Shown: piece by piece, positions 1 to 11,056 of the stretch
Numbering within the stretch: position 1 is the stretch's first letter
Layout of the letters: every line of letters starts with the position of its first letter
Origin: Arcuatula senhousia
Lineage: Eukaryota; Mollusca; Bivalvia; Mytilida; Mytilidae
Length of the DNA: 64,000 bases
Assembly (NCBI GenBank): GCA_963971305.1
Contig: OZ020305.1
Coordinates: 10,139,001-10,203,000 of the forward strand
Reading direction: 5' to 3'
The notes under the pieces: generated by a model
What the model was told of the DNA's origin: nothing
Database searches by the model: none
What the model saw: only the letters and a program-made list of their open reading frames with translations
Translations under genes and position numbers: made by a program

Positions 1-1070
1 TGGTCCCCTAAAGTTGGCCATTTCTGTACATTTCATCAAAATACACAAGAGATTCCCATCTTTCACCCTTAATCCCCAAGTATATGTCTTTCTCCACCCG
101 TAAATGGTACTTGTATTGTGATCATCTGTTGTATCAAATGTTCTAAATGTATTTTGTTTAATAGCAAACACATTCAGAGTTTTAAACTGAATCCTCCAAA
201 AAGTAGATTTTATGAAGAATTATCAAAACATGCCATTGTTTTCTTGGGCTGTGGCTAAGTCAAAATGGAAAATCCCAGCTTGGCTTTTTGATAAGTTTGT
301 CTTGATATGTAATTGTTTTGGAATTACTAAAAGATAAGGATAAAAAAGCGTTACCTTGGACAATAAGTGCCCTTAAAAATAATAAATTTGAGCATTTTTG
401 AACAGTCTGGAATACTGCCCAAGTCCTACCTAAAGGTACCAGAGGAACCAAAATTATGAATTACGAAAATTGCACTGTATTTAAAAGACAAAACTTCACT
501 TTTTCAAAAAATATTGTTACAATTGTCATTCAATATACGTAAACTAAAAAAAATCATAATGAAAATGTCTTATTTTCATAAAAAAAAAATGAAATCACTG
601 AAAAATCAGATGAATGCTATATATAGCTATTAAGGCCTGTAGGGCGGCCATCTTTGATTTTTCGAAGGAAAAAATTTGCCTGAATAAGTCTTATAGGATG
701 GTCTTTCAGTTGCAATATACCTTTTACAAAAATGAAAACATTGCTTTTGGACGATTTTGCATGGTTTTCTCATGAACAGGCTCTTAATAGAAATACAGGT
801 GGCGTTAATGTTGTCCTCTTACATCAGTTTTAGTGTCTGATTCTGTCCCTAAAGAATGTCGTTTTCCAAACATTATGGCTAATACTAGTTTTCTTTTTCT
901 TTTCAAGGTCTTTGTCTCAAAATTCGAATTTATACATATTTCTTCTTCTCGGCTGTACATGTACATCATGATGTATTTATCACAGCTAGGACAAAAGGGG
1001 AGACCTCATCCCACAAAAAAACTTTTTGTTACGAATTCTTGATAACTAGATGGAACGGACAGATAAGAAG
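1..1070. other. AT-rich stretch without a recognisable gene
   Basis: Both strands were read and only short stop-bounded frames without a family signature were found. A few short A/T runs occur. Nothing beyond unassigned intergenic or intronic DNA can be supported. Confidence 0.5.
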
Positions 1071-1074
1071 CAAA

Positions 1075-1568
1075 GATGTACCAAAGGGGTAATCAGTATC
1101 ATAAAACCGTAAAGACAAAGACAAAACCGGCAGACAAAAATCATCACAACAAAACAAACCACATAACAACATAAAACACAAACACACATAACAACAAAAC
1201 CGCATTCAGCAACGCGAACTCAAGTCGAAACGAGAGTGAACTCAGGTGCTCCGGAAGAGTAAGCAGTTCCTGCTTGCTATAGCACACCCGTCACGTTGCC
1301 AAAGATCGATTAAGTGTTGGTCAAATCCGGAAAGGATGACATTACACAACTCTATGTCAAACCAACATCTGTGCTCATCTGAGAGATAGAAATCCCGTAT
1401 TTGTATACAAGCACGTGATGTCGTCCGTAAAATTTCTTGAGTGATGACAACAACCTGGGAGCAACTTACCCCTGTGTTAACAATTTGCTTGTCAGCCGTG
1501 TGGCTCTATCAAGGAAGTCGTTGTACTCCCCACATGCTCTGGAAAAGCGAATCAATTGTGATGATAAA
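1075..1568 (-). pseudogene. 3' end of a retroelement: reverse-transcriptase C-terminus plus 3' tail
   Basis: On the minus strand 1568 to about 1350 reads as a decayed C-terminus of the retroelement reverse transcriptase also present at 20551 and 33512. The line of residues QLIRFSRAC, then LTSKLL, then RLLSSLKKFYGRHH, then YGISISQM is recognisable. An internal stop follows the LLTQG-like residues. The non-coding 3' tail of the same element follows down to about 1075 and ends in the GGGGCATT/GGTAC-type sequence shared by the other copies. It is dead, 5'-truncated and probably a dead-on-arrival retroposed copy. Confidence 0.65.
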
Positions 1569-1592
1569 TTATCAAAAGTTCATTATAGTAGA

Positions 1593-2660
1593 GCAGTTCA
1601 CCTTAAGTAGGGTGTCCGGTAATTATGTCACCATATAATATTCAGACATTCTTTGAAGCGCATACATGTTCCATATCCAATTTGGCAAAATCAACAATAC
1701 TGTGCTTAAATATTTCATATGTAATTGCTTGTCCAGTAAAGGTTGCTATATTCATACTTAAAACAAGCTATGATTGACTTTACTGTTTATAAAAGTTCTA
1801 TATAATACTTTTTAAATATCTATGACATTCTATACTAGAATGGAACAACAGAAGTCACTTGAAACAGATGAAATGTAAACAAAGTAAACGTATCATACAT
1901 GTATGTCATCTGATCAGTCTTCGGGGAAATATTGCTATTGGCTTTTTCAAGGTTAAGTTCAAGGCGTACAAAAAGAACGATAAGGCATAAATATTAACTG
2001 AATTGGCTTCAGGAAATTTGCCACACATATGGGAACCATCCATTTATCTTGAAGGGATCCCCTTGGTTTTTGTGTTCTTGTCAGAAAAATGGTCAATTTT
2101 TAAAGATTTCTCGACAATTTATATCTTTTTCATCAAAAAGCAGATTCAATTAGGGAAAAAAACAAGCGCCCTACAAGATAATGGTCTGTCCCTTCATTTT
2201 TTGTTTCGAATTTTCACGAAAGTTGAAGGAATGAATATATATTTTATAAAAGGGTCATCGTCGTCAGTCAGTTCACTTTAAGTAGTACTTCTAGTAAATA
2301 TATCATCGTATAATATCCAGACATTCTCCCATGCGTTCAGATATTCTATACCCAAAATAAACAATACCGGTGGGCATAGATATCGCATATATGTAATTGC
2401 TTTTCCAGTAAGGATTGTAATATTAATAAAAAGAAAAAACTATGATTGACTTTTTAGTTCATAAAACTTCTATATAATACTTTTTAAATAACAGAAAAAA
2501 AAGAACATGATATTTGTTTAACTTTGTCTGTGTTTTCATTACATACAATACTAGAATTTAATTTCAGAAGTCACTTAAAACAGATGAAATGTAAACCTAG
2601 TAACATATCATATGTCATGTCATCAGTCTTGGGGAAATATTGCTTTTGCCTTTACAAGGT
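1593..2660. repeat. Tandem direct duplication, offset about 675 bp
   Basis: Sequence from about 1593 to 1960 recurs from about 2270 to 2650 in the same order: CAGTTCACCTTAAGTAG, then ATATTCAGACATTCT, then GTAATTGCTTGTCCAGTAA, then CTATGATTGACTTT, then GAAGTCACTT and ACAGATGAAATGTAAAC. Divergence and small indels show an old duplication. No coding capacity is visible in either copy. Confidence 0.75.
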
Positions 2661-3061
2661 TTCATTTTTTTCTAAGTTCATATAGGTCATAAAAAAGTGA
2701 TGTTAACCATGTTAGCAGGGACGACAACGCAATGATACAAAAATGATTAAGTGAATTGGTTTATGGGTGTATAGCACATATGCGGATTTTGTTCTTTCAA
2801 TCTGAGACAATAATTAATATGATTTCTCAGTTTCAATAGAAGAAACATTACAAAAAATTTATACAGATTCTCTCTTAAGACCGGAGTGGTCCCTATATCT
2901 AAAAATAAAGAAAAAGACTTATAGCAGCCAACTACCTACTTATTGGCTACATTAATTTCATGCGAAACCTGAAACATACATATCATCCACAGCAGTATAA
3001 TGAAACGTTTAGACAATAACAGAATTTTAATAGATGCTTAGCATGGGTTTAGAACAAATCA

Positions 3062-3334
3062 ACTCAACTAATCATGACTGTACTAGAGATTGCAAGACGC
3101 TTGCCCAAAGGTTCACAAGTTGATATGCTTCCTAATTTCAATAGAGCTATTGACAAGCTTCCAATCTCAGGATTGATGCACAAATTCAGATCTACAAGCT
3201 ATAGAAAATTAGGAGAGAAACTGACAGATGGCCTTAAGCCCACTCAAAACATTGTTATAAGGATAACATCTAGCAAAGCCAAAAGCCTATACAGCAGACC
3301 CAATATCATATCCACGGTCACACCCCAGAGATAG
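3062..3334 (+). pseudogene. LINE (non-LTR) reverse-transcriptase fragment
   Basis: The frame starting near 3062 reads LIMTVLEIAR, then GSQVDMLPNFNRAIDKLP, then LMHKF. This resembles the block in CR1/Jockey-type reverse transcriptases where TQLI...VDV..LDFSKAFDKVPH...LL.KL precedes the catalytic palm. The HGFR-like residues just upstream (about 3040) are in a broken frame. The key aspartate of the DFSKAFD block is replaced by asparagine and the frame ends after 86 codons, so this is a decayed fragment. The match is by motif memory, not a search. Confidence 0.55.
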
Positions 3335-4046
3335 AGAATGCTAACACGTGGATAACGTGGGAAATACAACGATTGGCATCGTCCTTAAGACAATTAAAGG
3401 GATACTAGATGTAGCTATACACCAATAGTCCGACCCATATCAAAATACACATCTACAGTCATGACAGTGTGGGATACTATACCAACCAGAGTAATTTAAG
3501 ACCATTGGAAAATTAACAGAGAAAAGCTGTATATTACTAGTATGGTATAAGATGTATAATATTGGATTATTTCATAAAATCTATTATTTGTGTCTGTGTA
3601 GAACAATGTTCACCAAGATCTTGAAAAAAAAACGACACTGATTCCTGTTTTATAATGAAAGAAGGAGAAATAAACTGCAATCAGCAATGCGAACTCGTGT
3701 CAAAATCAAAACTTGAACAGCTCTGATTCTTGCAATACACCTGTCATTACAACAACTAAACGAATTTAAACACATTTGTACTGATTGGAAAATTTGTCAA
3801 CGAGCACATGATTTTTTTACACTTGTGTGGTGACAGCTGCCTAGGTGAAAACAACCCCGTATTAACATTTCGTGTGTGCCAGGCATGACGTTCTTAAATG
3901 TATCTGTATAACCGGTTAAAAAGAAGATATTAGTTGATAATTGTGGACTCAAAAGGGCAGAGTGTGTAGAAAAATGGTGTGCAGACAACAAATTTTGCTA
4001 CGTTAGACGAGCACTTCATCTTAAATTCAAGACGCATCAGATGCGC

Positions 4047-4915
4047 TGTTAGTTAGTTAGTTAGTTATTGCTTTACTCCCAAGCAGCTTAAATGCCGCTG
4101 TATTCAGGAAAAGAACACGAACGGGGGGATAAAATTAATATTAAGTTATGATGAAGGAGAGGAAACAGTGACACAGGGATTGGTCAATCTAGCCCCTTCC
4201 ATGTGAATTCTTCGGCCCTACTCTTAAAGAGAGTAACAGCAAGGTTCTTTAACGTGCAAGGAGTCCCGGTGGCGAATAGGCCCACAGCAGAGCCTAGCTT
4301 GTCGTAAGAGGCGACTAAGGGTCTTGGAATTTTGACGTCGGGTTAGTGCTCAGCCCACAGAGCGACCACGTGTGTACCCTAGATGGCTGAATAAGGTGGC
4401 CCACGTTAAAAGACCCCTTTGTGGACCGCCAATTAGTGCACCACATAGGCTACACATAGGCTAAATTTCGTCCCTACCCACCTCTCCCCTTTTCCTGTGG
4501 TTCTTCAAAATTTACCGTTCCTTTGTTTCCCATCCCATCCCCATACTTCATTTATCATCATCATTTCATGTTCATTTTATCATCCATTTCATGTTCATTG
4601 CCTGTAAATAACTTACTAGTATATAGCGTTCTACGGGCGTAAAACACCAACTCACTCACCCATTTAACGTGCAAGGAACGTGACATTTTTCCCAACATGG
4701 TGTATAACTATGGTTCGCGATCAGGTTTTCCGCATTATTTCCTGACGATCCCGGCATTCATTATGGCTTGCCTGTCCCATTCATCCACCTGGTGCACATA
4801 TTCAAGTCGTTTTGACCCGAAGCAAAGTTTCTTGGCGCTCTTTAGTGATTTTTACCGCGTGGCTAAACGCCACCCGGAACCTACACGGGAATCAGAGGCA
4901 CTGCACTCAAAACGT
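4047..4915 (-). mobile_element. SINE subfamily A copy, split by a second SINE
   Basis: The (TTAG)n tail followed by TTATTGCTTTACTCCCAAGC at 4047-4085, and the head ending near 4915, match the two near-complete copies at 41449-41958 and 57680-58168. In the SINE's own 5'-3' sense it lies on the minus strand, with head at right and (CTAA)n tail at left. It is interrupted at 4263-4662 by another SINE. Confidence 0.75.
4263..4662 (+). mobile_element. SINE subfamily B inserted into SINE A, with 15-bp target-site duplication
   Basis: The insert starts GTCCCGGTGGCGAATAGGCC and ends with a TAAAACACCAACTCACTCAC tail. The 15 bases TTTAACGTGCAAGGA occur at 4248-4262 and again at 4663-4677, exactly flanking the insert. 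This is the hallmark of retroposition. Its head resembles the SINE A head (GGTGGC..ATAGGCCC.CAGCAG) but the 3' tail differs, so the two look like subfamilies sharing one head. A second copy lies reversed at about 19928-20335 and a 3' fragment at 42690-42855. Confidence 0.8.
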
Positions 4916-4924
4916 TGAAGGTGC

Positions 4925-5213
4925 GTTTGTATGTGTTTTGTGCGTGTGTTAGGGTTTAACGCCCTCTTTGACTCACCTGGGCCATATAGGACGGTCAGTT
5001 GTAATCGTGTAGATACCAGGTATTTCCGGAGGAAACCACCGACCCCACAGACCTTAGGTAGATAACTGACAAACTAATCACATATAGGCGGGGAATTTCC
5101 ATTTTTGTAAATTACAAGCAAGACTCGAACACCACCTAGAGGTTATCGGCTAGTGTACAGTTATGTGGTATTTAAACCAGCGCTCAAGACCACTCGGCCA
5201 CCCAGGCCCCACG
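4925..5213 (-). mobile_element. tRNA-derived SINE (third family)
   Basis: Read on the minus strand from 5213 it starts GGGGCCTGGGTGGCCGAGTG, a tRNA-Leu/Ser-like A box. The B-box-like GTGTTCGAGTCTTGC follows on the minus strand about 80 bases later (5121-5136). A tRNA-unrelated body follows, ending in CGTTAAACCCTAACACACGC. A 3' fragment of the same family is at 10073-10206. A functional tRNA is excluded because the spacing is too long and there is no acceptor-stem closure. Confidence 0.7.
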
Positions 5214-5214
5214 T

Positions 5215-5945
5215 TGAAGTTGTCACATCTTCTTATGACATAGAAACAAAAATACTTCTCCTGAAAATTCTCCCTGGAAAATTAAATTCCACAAAATTAG
5301 TATCATTTACTTTTTAGTATTAAAACAACTTTTTTCATATAAATGAAACAAATGTAACTATTTTGTGCTCTCCAGCAACCAAAGCATAAAAAATCTTAAT
5401 ACATGTACATACAAAAATGTATCATCTGTCAATGGAAAAGATGAGAAAATCAAAGTGACAGGATGTAAAAGTTTCATGTTGATATTCCACCTCATTCTGT
5501 AACTAAGTTCAGTTTTTAGTTTATAAACGAGGAAGACGGTGTTAAAAATTAACAACATTCTATAGAGAATCTTAGTAATTACCGCTCTAAAGAAAGTCGC
5601 TATCACCGGGTGCCGACAATTATTTTTACAAGACTTAATTTCTCTTGTCATTTTATCAGCCCAATTAGAAAATTGTCAGCAATGTTTATATTTTCTTCAC
5701 GAGTTGTAGAAAAAATAATTGTTGATTTTCCGACGTATTAATGGGACTACTCTTCCTGGTATTACGGGAATCAAAGTTTTAATAAAAATATAGAATTTCC
5801 TTCTGTGATGAGCGTTGTCAAATTATTCCGGTGGTTGTTTGAAATTGTGTTACTGCATTATAGAAATATTTTAGATAAATGCATTAACTTTAACTGATTG
5901 AAAGTGCTTGAATTTAACATCTAAAAATATTAGACTTAGGTCAGG
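5215..5945. other. No gene or recognised repeat
   Basis: AT-rich. The minus-strand reading of 5358-5651 is open for 97 codons but has a low-complexity, membrane-like composition and no splice context or motif. It was not taken as a gene. Confidence 0.4.
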
Positions 5946-5947
5946 TT

Positions 5948-6290
5948 AGTTATAATTGCTTTACTCCCAAGCATAACGATTTCGGCAATATCAGGGAGGT
6001 GATCGTAAAAAGGGTGAAACAATGAAACTGGAACGATGAAAAGTGGATGAAATGGGAACAAAAGGCTGATTGAGTGATTGAGGAAGAGAGTTTTGACCAA
6101 CACTGGGAAAAGGGGGAATGGGTTGGATCGGATAATTAAGCTTCCTGCATGGGAGCTACAGCAGGGTTCTTTAACGAGCGAGCAACATGACATTTTTCAA
6201 CAAAGCGGCCTGATAAATTTCAGGTTTCTGAGCGCTATGAAGTAGACTTTTACCGACGACGAGCTTAACGCTGTTGTTGGTCTTACTCGC
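5948..6290 (-). mobile_element. SINE A fragment
   Basis: TTATAATTGCTTTACTCCCA at 5948 begins a diverged copy of the SINE A tail. The body follows, including GGGTTCTTTAACGAGCGAGC and the head-like GACGAGCTTAACGCTG near 6260. A second tail-only fragment starts at about 6385 (TATTGCTTTACTCTCAAATA). Confidence 0.65.
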
Positions 6291-6499
6291 ACTTGTTAAA
6301 GAGTATTGGATGGTTTGTCTCAATTTCATCTTTTACAGGGCTAAGAGAAGTACCAAATGTTCAAGTCTCATTAGGAATCGGGTAGTTATTGCTTTACTCT
6401 CAAATAGCGCAAATTCGGTTGTATCAAGGAGAAAATTATGAAAGGGGTGATACATGTGTAAAATGAGTATGTACCGATTGGTTTGAGTCTATAACAACA

Positions 6500-7575
6500 T
6501 TACCAAACAGAGGTAATCGATCTCTGACCTATTCCTACTTAAGTTTACTTAGGTTTCATAACTAATTCAGGAAGCATCTGTCTTTTCTTCATCAGTTTCT
6601 GATAAGTACTTAGAATATATTTCCGGAGATTGTTATATGAGGGTACCGTACATTAGCTCTATGTCTTACCAATGTTTCTTTTTCTTCCCGGTATTTGAAG
6701 GCTATAACCGTTGGTGCCTGTATGTCATGCGCTCTCATGTTTAAGCTACACTTATTGCGAACGTGTTCTTTTTCTATTATGCTGTTTTGCTCTCTTTAGA
6801 TTTTAAGACCATGAACTTTCAAGGTTTATAAAATACCCGGTAAATAATACAACTTTACGATCAAAATCTTGTATAGTTTAATCTTGTTTCTCATGTTTTC
6901 TTTAACAGGTTGCTAGTTTAAGTTTAGCTTTTAGTCGCGCGTGTTAAGAAAATTGATTTAACTAAGTCCCTTTTTGTTGCTCTCCCTTGGACGATTTTGT
7001 TTCTTGTATAAGTGGTCAAGCAAATCTGTAGTTCAGGCATTATATTACAAGTTTAAAATGAAAAGCACTCGTACCCAAAACGTTCGAGAGATGAATGATA
7101 AGCACCCATTCGCAGAAAGTTTGAACTTTTGTTTTTTTTGCATTCCAATATCTTTGCTCAGAAATATTCATTGAAAGCATATTCAAATGAAACTATTTGG
7201 TACTATTTTTAACTGTAACACAAAGGATTTTACTTTTTTTTCAATCCCTACATGTTTATATGATTTGGATATTTTTCAAAATGAAAGAAACTATGATTTG
7301 TTCCGAACAATCATATTATTTACTTACAAATGTAAAATAATTTATCAGGCCGCTTTAAGGAGTGGATTTTAATCAATAATAAACCCTTTGATGTATATTT
7401 AAATTCTTTTAAGAAAGGTATAATAGAAGCATAGATTCTCATCAGATTTTCAAATTATTGCATTCAAATAAAATGCAATCGGTTTTTGAACCGTCCGAAT
7501 GGTTCTATATTTCGTGATAAATATTATGCAATTTAAAAAAATCGAACATGACATTCAAAAAATATAATTAAAACT
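6500..7575. other. No gene seen
   Basis: AT-rich. Two short plus-strand frames (6974-7174 and 7187-7372) are Phe/Lys/Asn-rich with no motif or convincing splice sites. Confidence 0.4.
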
Positions 7576-7589
7576 GGATGCCGTAGGTC

Positions 7590-8050
7590 TGTAAGTTAGT
7601 TAGTTAGATAGTTAGTGCATTTTTTCAGATCCCGAGCAGCACAATTCGGCTATATCAGGGAGATGAACATGAAAGGGTGATAAAATGAACAAAAATGATT
7701 GGAAATCGGGGCCGATCAGTGATGAGAGAAGGATGGGTAGGATCGGGCAATTGAGCCTCCTTCAGGGGATGCTACGGATCTCTCGCTTGTCGAGACCTGC
7801 GGTAGTGTCTTTTAACGTGCGAGGAACGTGAGAATACTGTGCACGACTATGGTTAAGCGGTCATATTTTTTTTTATTTTGCTTGACAGTCCCGATATTCA
7901 TTATGACTTCCCCATAAGCTACCCCATTCAACCACCTTGAGGAACAAATTTCAGTCACTCCTCGTCCAAAGCAGACCGACCCGACGTTTGGTTCCGAGCA
8001 CTCATCAATTGACTTTTATCGAAAAGCTTAGCGCTACTGGTGGTCTTTTT
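7590..8050 (-). mobile_element. SINE A copy, diverged
   Basis: A GTTAGTTAGATAGTTAGTGC tail at 7590 is followed by CCCGAGCAGCACAATTCGGC, TTTAACGTGCGAGGAACGTG and a head ending near TTAGCGCTACTGGTGGTC. Order and orientation match 41449-41958. Confidence 0.7.
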
Positions 8051-8125
8051 GGTTTTAAATTTAGACTATTTAAATTTTTTGACTATTCCTTGGCGATACA
8101 ATAAGCTTGTTTAAAGTAGACGATA

Positions 8126-8212
8126 AAGAGATGTGGAATAAGTGTACGCGACACAACCAACATTAAAGAAACGGCAATTTAAAAAATCACAATTGAAAAC
8201 AGCCAGCAGTCT
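8126..8212 (+). repeat. Dispersed repeat around GATGTGGAATAAGTGTACGC
   Basis: GATGTGGAATAAGTGTACGC followed by GACACAACCAACATTAAAGA recurs at 40812-40872 and, inside an open reading frame, at 57184-57265. The origin is unknown. It is short and shows no tRNA-like features. Confidence 0.6.
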
Positions 8213-8635
8213 TCAACATGAGGTTCTCTTTTGTTTTGTCACGAAGTTGTAATTTTGCAATGCTGGTTAGTGTTGGTAATGGATTACATTTTTAATCTTG
8301 AAAAAAAATAACGTTCTTAGCTACTAGTAATTGTTGACATTTTCAAATCAGTTTATTAATGTAAATTCATTTACAACCATATAAAAAAAATCGAACCATT
8401 TAGGCTCATATGGTGATATAGGGTCAATCTTTTTATTTACAAATATGCGAGAACATTAGGAGACGCTGGCGATAGTTCCAAGCATTTTGGGTCTAGAGTC
8501 TTTTCCAAAACTGTTAGAATACTCATTTTCACAGGGGTTTTTTTTCAAGCACTTTGAATATTGAATTTCTATCGGCTCATCAGCATTACCAAAATCCAAC
8601 CGTCCATTTTCCAGGGGAGTTCTAATCTCATCTAC

Positions 8636-8735
8636 CTCTTGTGTTCTATTCAAGTTCATCGTTCCGTTTTATCACCCCTTCTACTTTCATTTCCCGGTCG
8701 ACATAGCCGAATTCGTGCTGCGTTGAAGAAAATAA
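8636..8735 (+). repeat. SINE A 3' tail fragment
   Basis: TTCATTTCCCGGTCGACATA then GCCGAATTCGTGCTGC matches the part of SINE A just before its (TAAC)n tail. Confidence 0.55.
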
Positions 8736-8778
8736 TCATTAAATTTAATTCAAGAAAATTCAGAACATTTGGACTCCC

Positions 8779-8859
8779 CCTCTATCAATATTTAGTTGAG
8801 TCAATGCGCCATGGTCTATTCAATGTTTTCAAATGGTGCATTGACTCCATTGATAGAGG
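8779..8859. repeat. Imperfect inverted repeat (foldback)
   Basis: Left arm CCTCTATCAAT then GAGTCAATGCGCCA (8779-8811). Right arm TGGTGCATTGACTC then ATTGATAGAGG (8834-8859). The left arm carries an extra 8 bases. It may be a small foldback element. Confidence 0.6.
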
Positions 8860-9501
8860 TGACCAACATAAAATGTTCAACAATATACATGTAACAAAGG
8901 CATAGTCAACCCTCAAAATTAAATAAAATCAAAATTCTTCTGTGGCATTCAATAAATTTCTCTTGATAAAGAACTTTCCTTGGTCTTCTTTCCATAAAAT
9001 TAACATTATTTTTATGTTTACAATTTTTTTAGGTGTCAGTTTGAAAGATTTTTTGTCAACATTTAAACGATTATGTAAAAATAGTCATGCAACATATTCA
9101 ATGTATTGCAAAAAATGATATTTTACAATAACTTCAATTTCATTTTCAACGACAAAACAGCATTTTAAACACAATGTCAGACAAAGTATTCACTAAAAAT
9201 AACCAAGCATCTCTTTCGTTTTCAAAAGCTAATCCAATATAAATAAAACGCTTTATAGAAAAACACGGTGTTCAATAATATATATTTATAATGAAATTCA
9301 AATAAATTACCCATTTAAAAAGACTTGGTAAACCGACGATAAGTTTCTCTATTTTTCGTGCTCGCCAATGCAGAGCAAGTTTAAATCGTTATGTTTATGA
9401 GATGGTATATGTCATTATTTTTTGTATTAAAAATGTGTATTGGAGTAAATAAACAACCATATACTTATGATTTTTGGCAGTGGCATTGACTTTTGGTAGG
9501 C

Positions 9502-9529
9502 ATGACCGAAAACCAGAGTACTTTTCATG
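9502..9529 (+). other. Candidate 5' untranslated exon of the Mieap-like gene (end only)
   Basis: A clean donor CATG/GTAAGT lies at 9529/9530. The ATG at 9502 opens nine codons, but after splicing to the next exon at 11040 the frame hits TAA at once. If used, this exon would therefore be untranslated (or a tiny upstream ORF). Its 5' end cannot be set. It is offered only because the donor is strong and the next exon has in-frame stops upstream of its ATG. Confidence 0.35.
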
Positions 9530-10072
9530 GTAAGTTCTGCTTTTTATTTTGTTTCTAATCTTCAGTGTGTCGAGAAAAAGCGCTATGAATTATTTTTAAT
9601 GTTAAAGAGTTTTTTTTTTTTAGTAACAACGATTTAACAGTTTTGATGATATTTTTACTTCTAAAGGATCAGTCTACATGCAATTTTGACCCAGATTAGA
9701 TAATTTTCCTGCCCTTGCTCCCCTGTATAAATATATTGTATAGACAATTGGTCATACAAGAAAACAACCTATTCTAGTCCATGGTCATAACACTGTTTGG
9801 TGATAGCAATATTAGTGGGAATATGATAGGATTAAACATTTTTATGAGGATAATAACAAAAAGAAGTAAAAATGTTATAACTGTCAAAGGTCTCATTCTA
9901 ATTGTCTTGAACTTTGTGTCTAGATAATACCATTTCAACATTTGTCGTGGACTAAGGCTATTTTAATTTGTATTCGAATTCGTAACAAGATCAATAAACG
10001 AATGTTGATTTACTAGTAGAAATTTTTTTTCAGAGACATGTGTAGAATTTTAATTCATGTCTACATGCCTAT

Positions 10073-10206
10073 TGATCACCTCAATATCCCTACAAGGTCG
10101 GTGGTTTTCCCCGGGTACTCCGGTATTCTCCACCGTTAAAAGTGGTCGCCCTACATGGCCCAGGTGCGTCGATAAAGGCCGTTAAACATCAACACACACA
10201 CACACA
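10073..10206 (+). mobile_element. 3' half of tRNA-derived SINE with (CA)n tail
   Basis: GGTCGGTGGTTTTCCCCGGG, then GGCCCAGGTGCGTCGATAAA, then GGCCGTTAAACATCAACACA matches the body of the SINE at 4925-5213 in opposite orientation. It ends in a short (CA)n run. Confidence 0.65.
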
Positions 10207-10324
10207 CCTATTATGCCTCACAGCCGTGTTGTGTTTTGTGCTACTACAGGAACCTAAGATCGCAATGGAGGAGGGGGTTTGGCAAGTCATAAAACCTGGT
10301 TTAACCCACCATTTCTTATTAAAT

Positions 10325-10440
10325 GCCAAGTCAGGACCACTGCGATCCTCAATTTCTGCGGTATGTCTTGCATGTTTTGTCTTTTTTCTTGGACATTGAG
10401 ATTGATCCCCCAAGTTCGGAAATTTTGTTATTACCTTTAT
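10325..10440 (+). repeat. Dispersed ~115-bp repeat (CAAGTCAGGACCATTGCGAT family)
   Basis: CCAAGTCAGGACCACTGCGA, then GGTATGTCTTGCATGTTTTG, then CCCCAAGTTCGGAAATTTTG, then TTATTACC. Related copies are at 15825-15940, 35345-35470, 37350-37470 and, reversed, near 30535-30625. No coding signal was seen. Confidence 0.65.
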
Positions 10441-11056
10441 TCATGTACAACAACCGAAGTAAGTTGCATTAAAACGATATCCTTGACATTCAAATTATTG
10501 GATGAAGAAGATAGAAATATCACAAAACAAGCAATGATATCAGCTAAATTGTAAAAAAGAGAAAATGCACTAAATTGGTCATTTTATGTTTTACAGATAG
10601 AGCTTATTCTTTGTTGCTTTACATTGCATAGAAAAAAACAGCATTCATGAAAAATATACACAGGGACCACTAGAAAAGCCTTAAATCTCTTGAACATAAT
10701 TTACTTGACAAGTCTTGTTTTAATTGTTCAGTAGTTTTAAGAGTTCAATCAATTTCAGTAGTTTTCTTCAAGGCCATTCCGGTAATGTCCATTGTACATG
10801 TATTAACTCTTGATTTTACTGGAAATTATCTTAATTTTACTTGATTTAGTGCCAGTAGAAAAGACTGGGTTTATACTGAGTTTCTTAAAATATAGGACAC
10901 TTCTTTAAAAGCCCAGTAAGTCTAGTAGATTTGTCCGTTCAAGTAGTGACATGTTCTCCTAGTGGACCTGAAGGACTTCAAATCCCAATTTGAGATGAAA
11001 ATATCTTTTAACTATGGACACATTTTTCCATCTTTTCAGATTAACGACAATTGACT

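Noticed and set aside
5121..5213. tRNA-Leu/Ser-like sequence
   Set aside because: A and B boxes are present but spacing and stems do not close into a tRNA; it is a SINE head.
8456..8659. 67-codon minus-strand frame with a normal-looking amino-acid mix
   Set aside because: No splice signals, no family recognised and no upstream support. Could be a chance frame next to a SINE fragment.
9502..9529. ATG at 9502 as the true start of the Mieap-like protein
   Set aside because: Splicing to 11040 gives an immediate stop, so the ATG at 11057 is preferred.
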